NCBI GenBank assembly: GCA_021107635.1
Contig: JAIOSL010000052.1
Span: forward strand, 1-33,744
Direction: 5' to 3'
Source of the DNA: an archaeon
Lineage (GTDB): Archaea > B1Sed10-29 > WALL01 > JAGHAM01
DNA: 33,744 nucleotides
A model generated the notes under the pieces. That model made no database searches, had not been told where the DNA came from, and worked only from the letters and a program-made list of their open reading frames with translations. A program made the translations under genes and the position numbers. Shown here piece by piece: positions 1-9,380 of this stretch (position 1 is the stretch's first letter; each line of letters opens with the position of its first letter).

Positions 1-39
1 GTTGACGCTTTTTTCTGATAGGAGGGGGTATCTAATCAC
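1..39 (-). CDS. rpl23: 50S ribosomal protein L23 (uL23), N-terminal fragment running off the window
   Basis: Reverse complement from GTG at 39 reads MIRYPLLSEKSVN, matching the typical L23 N-terminus; overlaps the L4 stop codon by 8 nt and follows L3-L4 as in archaeal S10 operons. Confidence 0.75.
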   Translation of the reverse strand, partial: MIRYPLLSEKSVN

Positions 40-763
40 CATAGACTTCACCTGCCATTTTGATTGCTTTTTCTGTCCATACTGTGAGTACTCCTGCGTG
101 TGTTCCTGGTGCGAGTATACCTGCGTTAAGTGAGTTTGCTTGTGCGACGATTATTCCGGGAATGTTTTTACATGAGTTGTTTTCGTTTTCTGTTATTACT
201 ACTATTCTTTGTTTTTTGGTTAGTTGGTTTTTAAGTCCTAGTTTTTCTAGTGTTTCTAGTGCTTCTTTTGTTTTTGTGATTTTTTGGAATGAATCTTCTA
301 TTATGATTGGAAGGTCTTTGTTTTCTTCTAGTTTGTAGCCTCTTTTTTGAACGACTTTTTTGTTGGCTGTTGCTGCGATGCAGGATTGGATTGCTGCTCT
401 TTTTTCTTTTTTGTTGATTTTTTTGACGAGGATTTTTTCTACTTTTGGTGGGTGCGCGCGTCTGCCGCCTACTGATTGCGGTACTTTTCTGACGCCTCCT
501 CTTCCTCCGCCTCCTGGTTTGGTGCGTGGTAAGTGTGAGTCACCTGTGCCAATGGTAGCACGGTATTTTCTTCTTCTTCCAATGTATTCTGCTGATGTGT
601 CCATGCCTGCTCCTGGTTTGACTCCGTGTGGTTGGAAACTGTTGCTGTCTAGTGCTACTACTGCTCTTTTGATTAGGCGTGGTTTGTATTCTTTGTTGAA
701 TACTGCTGGCAATTCTAGTGTTTTTGTTTTTTTGCCTGCTATTGAGTAAACTGGTACTTTCAT
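32..763 (-). CDS. rpl4: 50S ribosomal protein L4 (uL4)
   Basis: Contains the L4 loop GTGDSHLPRTKPGGGGRGGVRKVPQSVGGRRAHPPK; directly downstream of L3. Confidence 0.96.
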   Translation of the reverse strand: MKVPVYSIAGKKTKTLELPAVFNKEYKPRLIKRAVVALDSNSFQPHGVKPGAGMDTSAEYIGRRRKYRATIGTGDSHLPRTKPGGGGRGGVRKVPQSVGGRRAHPPKVEKILVKKINKKEKRAAIQSCIAATANKKVVQKRGYKLEENKDLPIIIEDSFQKITKTKEALETLEKLGLKNQLTKKQRIVVITENENNSCKNIPGIIVAQANSLNAGILAPGTHAGVLTVWTEKAIKMAGEVYGD

Positions 764-1644
764 TGTGCCACCTCTTTAACTTGTGGGAGTTCTGTTTGTT
801 TTGAGTTTCTTATTGCGTGGCGTATTAGTATGAGTCTTTTTTTGGTTCCTGGAACTGATCCTTTGACTAGAACGTAGTTGTTTTTGACGATGCCGTAGTG
901 TGGGATGCCGCCTTTTTTGGTGACTTCTTCGCCATTTTCTCCGAGTTTTATGACTCTGGAGTTAAGGCTTGTGCGGTTGTGATATCCCATTTGTCCTGCT
1001 TGTAGTGCGGTCCACATTGTTCTTGCTGGGGTCCATGGGTTGATGCTTCCTACGTGTCTTCTTTTTCCTTTTGCTTTTCGGCCTTGGATTTTGGCGCCCC
1101 ATCTTTTTACAACACCTTGTATTCCTTTGCCTTTTGTGACACCTAGTAGGTCAATATAATCGCCTTCTTTGAATACGTCTGTTGGTTTCACTTCTTTTCC
1201 TAGCAGGCCTTTGACGTATTCCAGTGCTTGTGCTGAATTTCCTCCTACAGCAAGTTCAAACTCTTCTTTTTTCTTTTTGTGTGGTGGGTTAGTTTCTACT
1301 AAGAGTCTTATTTGTGCGATGGATTCTTTCTTGTTTTCTAGTTCTTTTTTTGGTATGAGTTCAAGGCCGTGAGTTGTTTGTTTATATGCTCGTATTTCTT
1401 TTGCTTTTAGTGGTGGGCATTCTAGAATTGTGACAGGGATTGCTATTTCTTGGTTGTATGATGGGCTGTTTTTGTGTTGGTCTATGGCAAATACTTGAGT
1501 CATTCCTGCTTTGTAGCCAGCGAAGCCTAATAGTTTTGTTTCTTCACTGTTTGGCCAAGAGCTTACTCTAGGATATGGTTTGTTCGCTCTCTTTTTTGGC
1601 AGGAAGCCTAAAGAGCCTCTTCTTGGACTTGATTTTTTGGCCAT
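760..1644 (-). CDS. rpl3: 50S ribosomal protein L3 (uL3)
   Basis: MAKKSSPRRGSLGFLPKKRA...; conserved GVTKGKGIQGVVKRWG and RRHVGSINPWTPARTMWT. Start trimmed from ORF 1734 to ATG 1644 (GAGG upstream). Confidence 0.95.
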   Translation of the reverse strand: MAKKSSPRRGSLGFLPKKRANKPYPRVSSWPNSEETKLLGFAGYKAGMTQVFAIDQHKNSPSYNQEIAIPVTILECPPLKAKEIRAYKQTTHGLELIPKKELENKKESIAQIRLLVETNPPHKKKKEEFELAVGGNSAQALEYVKGLLGKEVKPTDVFKEGDYIDLLGVTKGKGIQGVVKRWGAKIQGRKAKGKRRHVGSINPWTPARTMWTALQAGQMGYHNRTSLNSRVIKLGENGEEVTKKGGIPHYGIVKNNYVLVKGSVPGTKKRLILIRHAIRNSKQTELPQVKEVAQ

Positions 1645-1683
1645 TCTACTGACTCCTCGATTCTGTACTCTTACCTGTTTGGC

Positions 1684-1722
1684 GTACAACAAAGAATTTG
1701 TTATACCATACGGGTTCCGTAC
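1684..1722 (-). promoter_or_regulatory. Two tandem RNA hairpins in the 5' leader of the L3-L4-L23 mRNA
   Basis: On the minus strand: GUACGG-AAC-CCGUAU then GUAUAACAAA-UUC-UUUGUUGUAC (10 paired positions, one G-U), separated by 1 nt. Confidence 0.5.
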
Positions 1723-1749
1723 AGTAAGTAGCATAATTGCATATGAAGG

Positions 1750-1760
1750 AGTATAAAAAG
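1750..1760 (-). promoter_or_regulatory. Putative TATA box for the L3 operon
   Basis: Minus strand CTTTTTATAC; expected TSS about 25 nt downstream, near 1730. Confidence 0.5.
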
Positions 1761-1822
1761 GTTTATGTTTTTTTATACTTGTATTTGAGAGTAAACATCC
1801 TTGGTGTATGCTTGTTTTCAGG

Positions 1823-2491
1823 TTATTTTTTTAGTCGTTTTTGAATTTTTTCACTGGTCAGTTCTCGGATTGCGTCATTGGCTATCCATCGTGCTGTTTT
1901 GTTGTCAATAGTTTTGATGTGTTCTGCTTGTTTTATTGCTTTTTTGTTTAGTGTGTGGTTGCGTTTGCCGATTCCGCGGAGAGCCCAGTTGACTGCTTTT
2001 TTAACAAAGTTGCGTTGGTCGGTTGATTCTCTTGCTATTATCGGGAAGAATTGTGTGAATTGAGTGTCTGGTGCTTTTTTGTCGTGAATTGCAAGCGTTG
2101 CTATTAGGGCAAAGCCTGCTCTTTTTACGAATTCTTCTGGGCGTTCGCTCCATTCGAAAATTTTTGTGTATGCGAACGGCGTTTTGTCGAATAAATTGCT
2201 GCATACTATGTCGCAGGTGTCCCATGAGTCAAGGTCTTTGACCCAGCTTTCCATTTGTTTTTCTGTGACTTTGTTTGGTTCATCAATTAGTGCTGCAAGA
2301 AGTTGGGCTTCGTGTATGTGTGTGTTCCAGAGGTTTAGTGCTAATTCATGGTCTTTTCCCGTTTCTTTGGCTATTTCTCGGAGTTTGTAGATTGACACTC
2401 CATATGCGTTTTTAGTGTTTATTCCGTAGCGTGCCATTCCTTCTTTGTTTTTTTGGCTTTCTAAGGCTTTGATTTTTTCAAGGAGTTGCAT
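1823..2491 (-). CDS. DNA alkylation repair protein, AlkD-like HEAT-repeat family
   Basis: YGINTKNAYGVSIYKLREIAKE..., SWDTCDIVCSNLF, FVKRAGFALIATLAIHDK, NFVKKAVNWALRGIGKRN are characteristic of the AlkD family. Confidence 0.85.
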   Translation of the reverse strand: MQLLEKIKALESQKNKEGMARYGINTKNAYGVSIYKLREIAKETGKDHELALNLWNTHIHEAQLLAALIDEPNKVTEKQMESWVKDLDSWDTCDIVCSNLFDKTPFAYTKIFEWSERPEEFVKRAGFALIATLAIHDKKAPDTQFTQFFPIIARESTDQRNFVKKAVNWALRGIGKRNHTLNKKAIKQAEHIKTIDNKTARWIANDAIRELTSEKIQKRLKK

Positions 2492-2495
2492 GTGT

Positions 2496-3269
2496 TCACT
2501 TTGTGCGGTTGTATGCGACTACTGCTATTGTTCCAAGTATGATTATTGCTACTGCAGCCATTACAAGCAGGTTATCTGTTTTTGGCATTGGATTGTCTGT
2601 TTTTTCTTTTATTGTTAGTTTTAGTTGCGTGACGTCATCTTTGCAGATTGGGTGATGAGAATCAGTGAAAGAAACTTTTAGAGTGCAGTCGCAGGGAGAT
2701 GTTTGACAGCATTGGTTTGATTGGAATTGTTTGGACCAGGTTTGTCCAGATTGCATTTTAAGTTCAATTGTTTCTGTTAGGCCGTTAATCATAATGTCTA
2801 GATTTCTGTTTGAGCTGGATATGTTGATGGTGAATGTTTCTCCGTTTTGTACTGTATTTTTTGGTAGTATGCTTACTGATGGAGGCGTTAGGTCACATTT
2901 ATTTTTGACTTCCAGCATTATTGGAGGTATGTTTTCGCATTGAGGGGAGGTTATTTGTATGTTGTATACTTTATGTTCTTCTCCTGCAGTTCCTTTCAGT
3001 TCAAATAGCCCTTCTGAAGAGACTGTTACTGTCTGGTTTTTTAGTATGTTTTGTTCGTAAGCAGTTAGTTCTTGGTTGGCATAAAAGTTTCCACATAAAA
3101 AGTAGTCTTCTCCTATGTACACTTCTGCTTGTTCAAGAGAAATGTTTTGAGGACAGCCTGGTTGAGTGTCCATTTTAACAGGCAGGTTTTTGCAATAATC
3201 TATTGGAGTGAGCGCGCTACTGTAAGCTAGCAAGACTATTAGTATGATAAGCATGCCCCCCGCTTTCAT
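2496..3269 (-). CDS. Predicted secreted, Cys-rich protein with C-terminal TM anchor, unknown function
   Basis: N-terminal hydrophobic signal (MLIILIVLLAYSSAL), many Cys, C-terminal helix LLVMAAVAIIILGTIAVVAY followed by NRTK. Confidence 0.7.
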   Translation of the reverse strand: MKAGGMLIILIVLLAYSSALTPIDYCKNLPVKMDTQPGCPQNISLEQAEVYIGEDYFLCGNFYANQELTAYEQNILKNQTVTVSSEGLFELKGTAGEEHKVYNIQITSPQCENIPPIMLEVKNKCDLTPPSVSILPKNTVQNGETFTINISSSNRNLDIMINGLTETIELKMQSGQTWSKQFQSNQCCQTSPCDCTLKVSFTDSHHPICKDDVTQLKLTIKEKTDNPMPKTDNLLVMAAVAIIILGTIAVVAYNRTK

Positions 3270-3306
3270 ATGTTATTTTGCATGTTTACAAGTATAAAAG
3301 AGTGAG

Positions 3307-3392
3307 CGCGGAGGGCGAGATTCGAACTCACGGGGGCTTGCGCCCACCGGCTCTCAAGGCCGGCGCATTGAACCGAGCTTTGCTACCTCCGC
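3307..3392 (-). tRNA. tRNA-Ser(TGA)
   Basis: Acceptor gcggagg/cctccgc, anticodon stem ccggc/gccgg with loop CTTGAGA, long variable arm, T arm gtgag-TTCGAAT-ctcgc. Confidence 0.93.
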
Positions 3393-3504
3393 AGAGCCTA
3401 TTATTAGCTGTAATGTTTTTTTTAAATGTTCTGGTATTTTTTTTGAATGGTTTAAAGTTATTGTCTGAAAAGCTTTTAAACTTGCTCTGTCTCTTTTTTA
3501 ATTA

Positions 3505-4383
3505 ATGGTTTCAGAAAGGCTTGTTCAGTTAGTTGCTTCTGGATTAGCGAGAAATGTTTCTAAGAATGATATAATGGAACATTTATTGAAAAAAGGTTTT
3601 TCTCATTCTGAAATTAAAGAAGCGTTTGAACAGTCAGCTGACACTCATTTTGTTGAGAAAAAAAAGTTTCATGAATCCGAAGAGTTTCATGGAAAGAAAA
3701 GACCGCCTAAATGGCAGTTATTCATTGAGATTATGGTTGGAGTAATCCTCTTGATAATTCTCATGACAGTGATTGCTTTTGCTTTTTTTTCTTATTGGAA
3801 GGGCGAACAAATGACTCAAGCAAAAATTGCTGTTTTAGATAATGCTATCGTGCAAGCTCAGGCTAACAGAACTAATGCTTTAAACAGTCTTAACGGTTTT
3901 TCCTGTAATAATGCGTCTTGTGAAGATCAGAAAAAATTGATTGTTTTGCACTTGAATGATTCCAATGCACTCTTAGCAAAACTCAAGTCGGTTCAAAACA
4001 CTGATTTAGGGATTGCTATTGCGTCTTCTGAAGGGGCTTTGTTAATGAAAGGACTTAATTCTTCTCAGGATTATATACAAAACAATGAGAATGCTCTTAC
4101 TGCTTTAGATCTCAAAGAGCGTCAAACAGATTTTGACGAGAGATACACTTCCATTAGGGATTTGGTAGTAGAAAAGAAGCTAGAAGATCTTAGAGTAGAA
4201 TCGAGTATAATGCCTGAATACATTCCACACGAAACAGTAGAGAAATATTACTTAGGCTATTTCTCTGATTACTGCGAAAAAAGATACGCGCGTTTTTCTA
4301 CTTCTATGCAATCTTATTCTTGGGCCGAAGCAGCATATGACGCGAAGGTAGTAGAGTATTGTTTTGAAGTGTACGGACTATAG
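3505..4383 (+). CDS. TM-anchored hypothetical protein with N-terminal two-helix (UBA-like) mini-domain
   Basis: 292 aa; DIMEHLLKKGFSHSEIKEAFEQ, then one TM (LFIEIMVGVILLIILMTVIAFAFFSYW), C-terminal DYCEKRYARF motif. Confidence 0.75.
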   Translation: MVSERLVQLVASGLARNVSKNDIMEHLLKKGFSHSEIKEAFEQSADTHFVEKKKFHESEEFHGKKRPPKWQLFIEIMVGVILLIILMTVIAFAFFSYWKGEQMTQAKIAVLDNAIVQAQANRTNALNSLNGFSCNNASCEDQKKLIVLHLNDSNALLAKLKSVQNTDLGIAIASSEGALLMKGLNSSQDYIQNNENALTALDLKERQTDFDERYTSIRDLVVEKKLEDLRVESSIMPEYIPHETVEKYYLGYFSDYCEKRYARFSTSMQSYSWAEAAYDAKVVEYCFEVYGL

Positions 4384-4415
4384 TTTTTTAAAGTCTCACA
4401 GGGTTTTATGGCTTA

Positions 4416-5498
4416 GTGGTTGAAATGGAAAAGAAAGAGAAGGTCATACTGGTAACAGCTGTTTTAGTCCTTTTATTAGGGTTGATTGTTTTTTTTGTTT
4501 ATTCTGAATGGCAGGAGGAAAGAAGAATACGGACAGCTAATTTCATAACGGAACACATTCTTTCCCAACGTGAGACCCTGTATGAGAACTACTTGAGTGA
4601 TATCGAAACTAGAGAGTGTACTAACCGAAGTTCTTGTGGAGCTATAACTATTGGACATATGTTTTTAGATAGTAGGGAAGACACTGAAAGAGAAGCTGCG
4701 ATATTAGAAGAGTATTCTACTAAACTTCTAAACGGAGAGGATCCTAGAGTTAACATGTCTGATGTTTGGCTTGGCGTTATGGTTATACCTTATGATGCTG
4801 CTTACAAAGTGGTGATGGTTGTTTCTTCAACACAATTCCTTATGAACGAGACTTCTGAACGATTCTTGCGATGGGAGTCAGAAGCAATGGTTGGTGCTTA
4901 TGATAGTTTTCCTGTTGAGAAATGGGATAAGTTCATGAGCAATCTTTCTTCCAAAGGTCAGTTGGAAAACCAGGCTACGCTCAAAGCTATGCAAGTAATA
5001 AGTTTTATAGCATTTGAGGGAGGAGAACACGCGGATGTAATGAGGATACACCAGGAGTTCATGCCAGGCTATTGTGACAGGCACTACAAAAAGTATGTTA
5101 ATGCGGTTGAGGAAGAGGCTTGGCTTAATGTGTCTTTCGAAAGCCCTCTCATGAGAACGTGTGTTGACTCGGATAAATACAATGAAGTTTCACCTTCCCC
5201 AGAGGAAGTTCGGGAAGAGTTGAGTTTCATCCTTTTAGATTCTATTGAAAAGCACCAGGAGTGCAAGCAGAGTTGCATAGGCAATGGCGTGCCAATGCAC
5301 AATGATGGTAGGGGAGTAAAACGCTCTGAAGATGAGACAGAGCTAGAAAATTGCTTGAGCACATGTTATGCTGCAATCTTTGGACAGGGTCCTCTATCAA
5401 CTCTTAACAGGTTATCTAAAATAGTTGGGAAAGACTTGGTCTGTGAAGTGATGACAGAAGAAGAAAAAGAAGAGAGCAAGCATTGCCTTACTCTTTGA
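4416..5498 (+). CDS. TM-anchored hypothetical protein (GTG 4416 or ATG 4425 start)
   Basis: N-terminal TM VILVTAVLVLLLGLIVFFVYS; GYCDRHYKKYVNAVEEEAW motif resembling the preceding gene; Cys-rich C-terminus. Confidence 0.75.
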   Translation: MVEMEKKEKVILVTAVLVLLLGLIVFFVYSEWQEERRIRTANFITEHILSQRETLYENYLSDIETRECTNRSSCGAITIGHMFLDSREDTEREAAILEEYSTKLLNGEDPRVNMSDVWLGVMVIPYDAAYKVVMVVSSTQFLMNETSERFLRWESEAMVGAYDSFPVEKWDKFMSNLSSKGQLENQATLKAMQVISFIAFEGGEHADVMRIHQEFMPGYCDRHYKKYVNAVEEEAWLNVSFESPLMRTCVDSDKYNEVSPSPEEVREELSFILLDSIEKHQECKQSCIGNGVPMHNDGRGVKRSEDETELENCLSTCYAAIFGQGPLSTLNRLSKIVGKDLVCEVMTEEEKEESKHCLTL

Positions 5499-5796
5499 GT
5501 TCGATTTCAATCATGACTTTATCTGGAACACGCACGCGCATTACTTGTCTTAGAGTGCGTTCATTGGTTTCAATGTTCATTAATCTCTTGTGAATGCGCA
5601 TTTCCCAGTGTTCGTATGTTTCTGAGCCATCTCCGCACGGGCTTTTTCTTGTTGGGATGTGTAGTTTTTTTGTTGGTAGTGGCACGGGACCGCTTATTTT
5701 CGCGCCTGTTTTTTGACAGATGTCTTTGATTTGAGCGCACACGCTATCCAGTTTCTTGAAGTCTGGTCCTGTGAGCTTGACTGTTGCTATTTGCAT
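5488..5796 (-). CDS. rps10: 30S ribosomal protein S10 (uS10)
   Basis: GPVPLPTKKLHIPTRKSPCGDGSETYEHWEMRIHKRLMNI. Confidence 0.97.
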   Translation of the reverse strand: MQIATVKLTGPDFKKLDSVCAQIKDICQKTGAKISGPVPLPTKKLHIPTRKSPCGDGSETYEHWEMRIHKRLMNIETNERTLRQVMRVRVPDKVMIEIELKE

Positions 5797-5859
5797 TTTA
5801 GTTCCACCGAGTTGTATTAAGTAGAATGAGAGGAGTTTCCTCCTCTCATGGTATAGTCT

Positions 5860-7128
5860 TTATTTTGGAGTGACTGTCAGCACCATTCCTGCTGCAACTG
5901 TCACACCCATGTCTCTTATTGCGAACCTTCCGAGCTGTGGGAATTCTTTGACGTTTTCGATGCATAGTGGTTTTGTCGGTATGATTTTGACAATAGCTAC
6001 GTCACCTGTTTTCAAGAATTTTGGGTTTTCTTCTTTGACTTCGCCGGTTTTTGGGTCTAGTTTTTTCTGTAGTTCGGTTAGAGTGCATGCGGTTTGTGAG
6101 GTATGGCAGTGGAAGACTGGTGTGTATCCTGCTGCTATTGCGCTGGGGTGTTGCAAGACGATGATTTGTGCTGTGAATTCTTTTGCGACTGTTGGTGGGT
6201 TGCCTGAATCTCCTAGCACGTCTCCTCTTTTGATGTCTCCTTTGCCGAGTCCTCTTACGTTGAAGCCGATGTTGTCTCCTGGTTGTGCTTCTTTCAGTTG
6301 TTCGTGGTGCATTTCAATTGTTTTGACTTCTCCGCTTGCTCCTGAGGGCATTACAATAACTTTTTCTCCAACTTTCATGACGCCGGTTTCTACGCGACCT
6401 ACTGGTACGGTTCCGATTCCGCCGATGGTGTATACATCTTGGATTGGTACGCGTAGTGCTTTGCCTGTTGGTTTTTCTACTTCTTTTAGTAGGTCAAGTG
6501 CTTCTAGCATGCATTCGCCTGAGTACCATGGTGTTTTGTCTGGTGTGCGTTTGCTGAGGTTTGCTCCGTCATATGCTGAAGTTGGGATGTAGCGTACGCT
6601 GTCGTCTTTGTAACCAATTGACTTGAGCAGTTTGCTTGCTTCTTCTTGAACTTCTTTGTATCTTTTTTCGTCGTAGTTGACTGAGTCCATTTTGTTGACT
6701 GCTACAATCAATTCTTTGATACCTAAGGTTCTTGAAAGGAACGCGTGTTCCTTTGTTTGTGGTTGAACGCCGTCTTTAGCGTCTATGACGAGTACTGCTG
6801 CGTCTGCTTGTGATGCGCCTGTGATCATATTTTTCACGAAGTCTCTGTGGCCTGGTGCGTCAATTATCGTGAAGTAATACTTGTTAGTTTTGAAGTCTTT
6901 GTGTGCGAGATCGATGGTTACTCCTCTTGCTCGCTCTTCTTTTGTTCTGTCCATTGCGAAAGCATACTCGAAAGTAGCTTTGCCTAACTTTGAGGCTTCT
7001 TCTTTCAGTTTCCTCATCGTGTTGTCGTCGATCGCACCTGTCTCAAATAGGATTCTTCCTACCATTGTTGACTTTCCGTGGTCGACGTGTCCGATGAACA
7101 CGAGGTTCATGTGTGGTTTGTCTGCCAT
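5860..7128 (-). CDS. tuf: Translation elongation factor EF-1 alpha (aEF1A)
   Basis: [26 protein letters not shown] GTPase motifs; archaeal EF-1A features. Confidence 0.97.
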   Translation of the reverse strand: MADKPHMNLVFIGHVDHGKSTMVGRILFETGAIDDNTMRKLKEEASKLGKATFEYAFAMDRTKEERARGVTIDLAHKDFKTNKYYFTIIDAPGHRDFVKNMITGASQADAAVLVIDAKDGVQPQTKEHAFLSRTLGIKELIVAVNKMDSVNYDEKRYKEVQEEASKLLKSIGYKDDSVRYIPTSAYDGANLSKRTPDKTPWYSGECMLEALDLLKEVEKPTGKALRVPIQDVYTIGGIGTVPVGRVETGVMKVGEKVIVMPSGASGEVKTIEMHHEQLKEAQPGDNIGFNVRGLGKGDIKRGDVLGDSGNPPTVAKEFTAQIIVLQHPSAIAAGYTPVFHCHTSQTACTLTELQKKLDPKTGEVKEENPKFLKTGDVAIVKIIPTKPLCIENVKEFPQLGRFAIRDMGVTVAAGMVLTVTPK

Positions 7129-7185
7129 GATTGATTCCTCCTTGTTTCCTAATGTTTTACTTCTTTTAGTATATTAACATTTCCG

Positions 7186-9378
7186 TTACGCGTCAAAGTC
7201 TTCAGGCTGTGGGACTTCCTTTTTAAGCCCTTTTCGCTCTCTTATTCGAGAAACTATTTTGTTTTGAAGTTCGCCTGGCAGTCGTTCGTATCCAGCATAT
7301 TCTGTGCTCCATAATGCTTTGCCTTGTGTTGCGCTTCTGATGTCTCCGGAAAATCCAAACATTTCTGCTATTGGTGTTTTTCCTTCGACGGTAACCATAT
7401 CGTCTTCTTGGTTCATGTTAATGATTTGCCCTCTTCTGCCTTGGATTTCTTTTGTAACGCTTCCCATTTGTTCTTGTGGGACTGTTACAAAGGTTTTTTG
7501 TATTGGTTCTAGTAGTACTGCGTTTGCCATGAGCATTCCTTTGTATATTGGTTTGCGGATTGCTGGTAATACTTGGCTTGGTCCTCTGTGTACTGCGTCT
7601 TCGTGTAGTTTGGCATCATGTAAGACAATTTTTATTTTGGATACTTTTTCATTGGCTAGTGGGCCTTTGCTCATTGCTTCTTCGAATCCTTGTACGATTA
7701 GTTCTTTTGTTTCGTTTAGGTATTGGATTCCTTTTGTCATATCTAGTAAAAGATTGTTGTTGTATATTGCCCATGGTTTTTTGCATTCTTTTTGGTCCAT
7801 TCCAAGTTCTCGTAGTGTTTTGGAGAGGGCTTTTGGGTCTTTTATGTTTTTTTCAGTGATTTCTCCGTTTGCCATTGCTTGGTATACTGGATCTTCTAGT
7901 GATCCTACTGTAAAGTAAAATCTGTTGTGTCTGTTTGGACTTTTTCCTTCTATTTCTGGTGAATTTTTGGTCACTGTTTCACGGTATACTATGATTGGGG
8001 GACTTGTTTCTACGCTGAGTTTTCGTTCTGTGCGAATGCGGTTTTCTATGACTTCTAGGTGTAGTTCGCCCATTCCGCTTATTAGGTGTTCTCCTGTTTC
8101 TTCGTTGATTTCAATTTTGATTTGTGGGTCTTCTTTTGCTACTTGGCGTAGTATTTGTACTAGTTTTGGGAGTTCGCTTGGGTTTTTGGCTTCTATGCTT
8201 TTTGTGATTACTTGTTCTGAGAAGTGTTTCATTTCTTCGAACGGTTCCATTTTTTCTACTGCTGCGGTTTCTCCTGCGTATGCATCTCTTAGTCCGCTTA
8301 TTGCTACGATGTTTCCTGCTGGAACTCCTTCTACGTTTACACGTTCTGCTCCCATGTAAAGGCCTACTTGTTGGGTGGTGTTTTTGCGTAGGGCGTTGAT
8401 TAGTTCAACTGTTGTGCCTTTACTTACTTTTCCTGAGAATATTCTTGCTGTTGAAATATCTCCTGCGTGTGGATCGATTGTTACGTTTGTAATCATCATT
8501 GCGAGTGGTCCGTCGGAGTTGCAGGAAATCATTGATTTAGCCAGTTCTGTTTCTTTGTCTCCTTTCCAGATTGTTGAGATTCTGTATTCTTGTGCTATTT
8601 TTGGGTTTGGTAAGTGCTCTATGATTGCTTCTAGTAAGACTGTGCTTAGTGGGATTTTTTTGGCGAGTTTTTTTTGTTCTTCGCTTTTTAGGTGTTCGTA
8701 GATATCTTTGAAGCTCATTCCTACTTTTTTCATGTGTGGTACGCTGATTGCCCAGTTGTGGTATGCACTGCCAAAGACTACGCTTCCGTCTTCTGGTTTG
8801 ACTTGCCATTTTTCTTTGAATCCTTCTGGGGCCATGCGTTTGATGAATTGGTTGACTCTGGCAATTATCTTAACAAAGCGTTCTTGCATTTGTTCTGGTG
8901 TGACTTGTAGTTCATTGATAAGTCTGTCTGTTTTGTTTATGAATAGGATGGGTTTGACTTTTTCTTTTAGTGCTTGTCTGAGGACTGTTTCTGTTTGGGG
9001 CATTGCTCCTTCTACTGCACAGACTACGACAACTGCTCCGTCTACTGCGCGACAGGCTCTTGTTACGTCTCCTGCGAAGTCTACGTGTCCTGGTGTATCG
9101 ATGATGTTTACTAGGTAGTCTTGGTCTCCGTAGCTTTCTACTAGTGAGATGTTTGCTGCGTTGATTGTGATGCCTCTTTCTCTTTCGTCTTCGTGGAAGT
9201 CCATTACTAATTGTTTGCCTGCGAGTTCTTCGCTCATCATTCCTGCGCCGCTTATTAGGTTGTCAGTGAGTGTGGTCTTTCCATGGTCGATGTGTGCGAT
9301 TATTCCTATGTTGCGAATGTGTTCTTGATCGTTCATTAATCCTTTGATCTTTTCAACCATCTCTTCTCTGCGTCCCAT
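7186..9378 (-). CDS. fusA: Translation elongation factor EF-2
   Basis: [29 protein letters not shown]-terminal [19 protein letters not shown] (diphthamide loop region). Confidence 0.97.
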   Translation of the reverse strand: MGRREEMVEKIKGLMNDQEHIRNIGIIAHIDHGKTTLTDNLISGAGMMSEELAGKQLVMDFHEDERERGITINAANISLVESYGDQDYLVNIIDTPGHVDFAGDVTRACRAVDGAVVVVCAVEGAMPQTETVLRQALKEKVKPILFINKTDRLINELQVTPEQMQERFVKIIARVNQFIKRMAPEGFKEKWQVKPEDGSVVFGSAYHNWAISVPHMKKVGMSFKDIYEHLKSEEQKKLAKKIPLSTVLLEAIIEHLPNPKIAQEYRISTIWKGDKETELAKSMISCNSDGPLAMMITNVTIDPHAGDISTARIFSGKVSKGTTVELINALRKNTTQQVGLYMGAERVNVEGVPAGNIVAISGLRDAYAGETAAVEKMEPFEEMKHFSEQVITKSIEAKNPSELPKLVQILRQVAKEDPQIKIEINEETGEHLISGMGELHLEVIENRIRTERKLSVETSPPIIVYRETVTKNSPEIEGKSPNRHNRFYFTVGSLEDPVYQAMANGEITEKNIKDPKALSKTLRELGMDQKECKKPWAIYNNNLLLDMTKGIQYLNETKELIVQGFEEAMSKGPLANEKVSKIKIVLHDAKLHEDAVHRGPSQVLPAIRKPIYKGMLMANAVLLEPIQKTFVTVPQEQMGSVTKEIQGRRGQIINMNQEDDMVTVEGKTPIAEMFGFSGDIRSATQGKALWSTEYAGYERLPGELQNKIVSRIRERKGLKKEVPQPEDFDA

Positions 9379-9380
9379 TA

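Noticed and set aside
3278-3505. ORF 3278..3505 with 'GEIRTHGGLRPPALKAGALN'
   Set aside because: Translation of the tRNA-Ser gene; similar spurious tRNA translations occur at 21475..21753 and at the N-terminus of ORF 31042..31857.
5870-6592. Long plus-strand ORF opposite EF-1alpha (240 aa)
   Set aside because: Antisense shadow of a highly conserved gene; translation is low-complexity Ser/Pro/Thr-rich with no recognisable domain.
7304-8701. Several plus-strand ORFs opposite EF-2 (204, 103, 144, 108 aa)
   Set aside because: Antisense to EF-2; they arise from codon bias and have no family signal.
7186-9378. EF-2 diphthamide loop HRGPSQ as a deviation
   Set aside because: The modified His is present and HRGPxQ-type loops are, as far as I recall, normal in archaeal EF-2; only a check for dph genes elsewhere would be informative.
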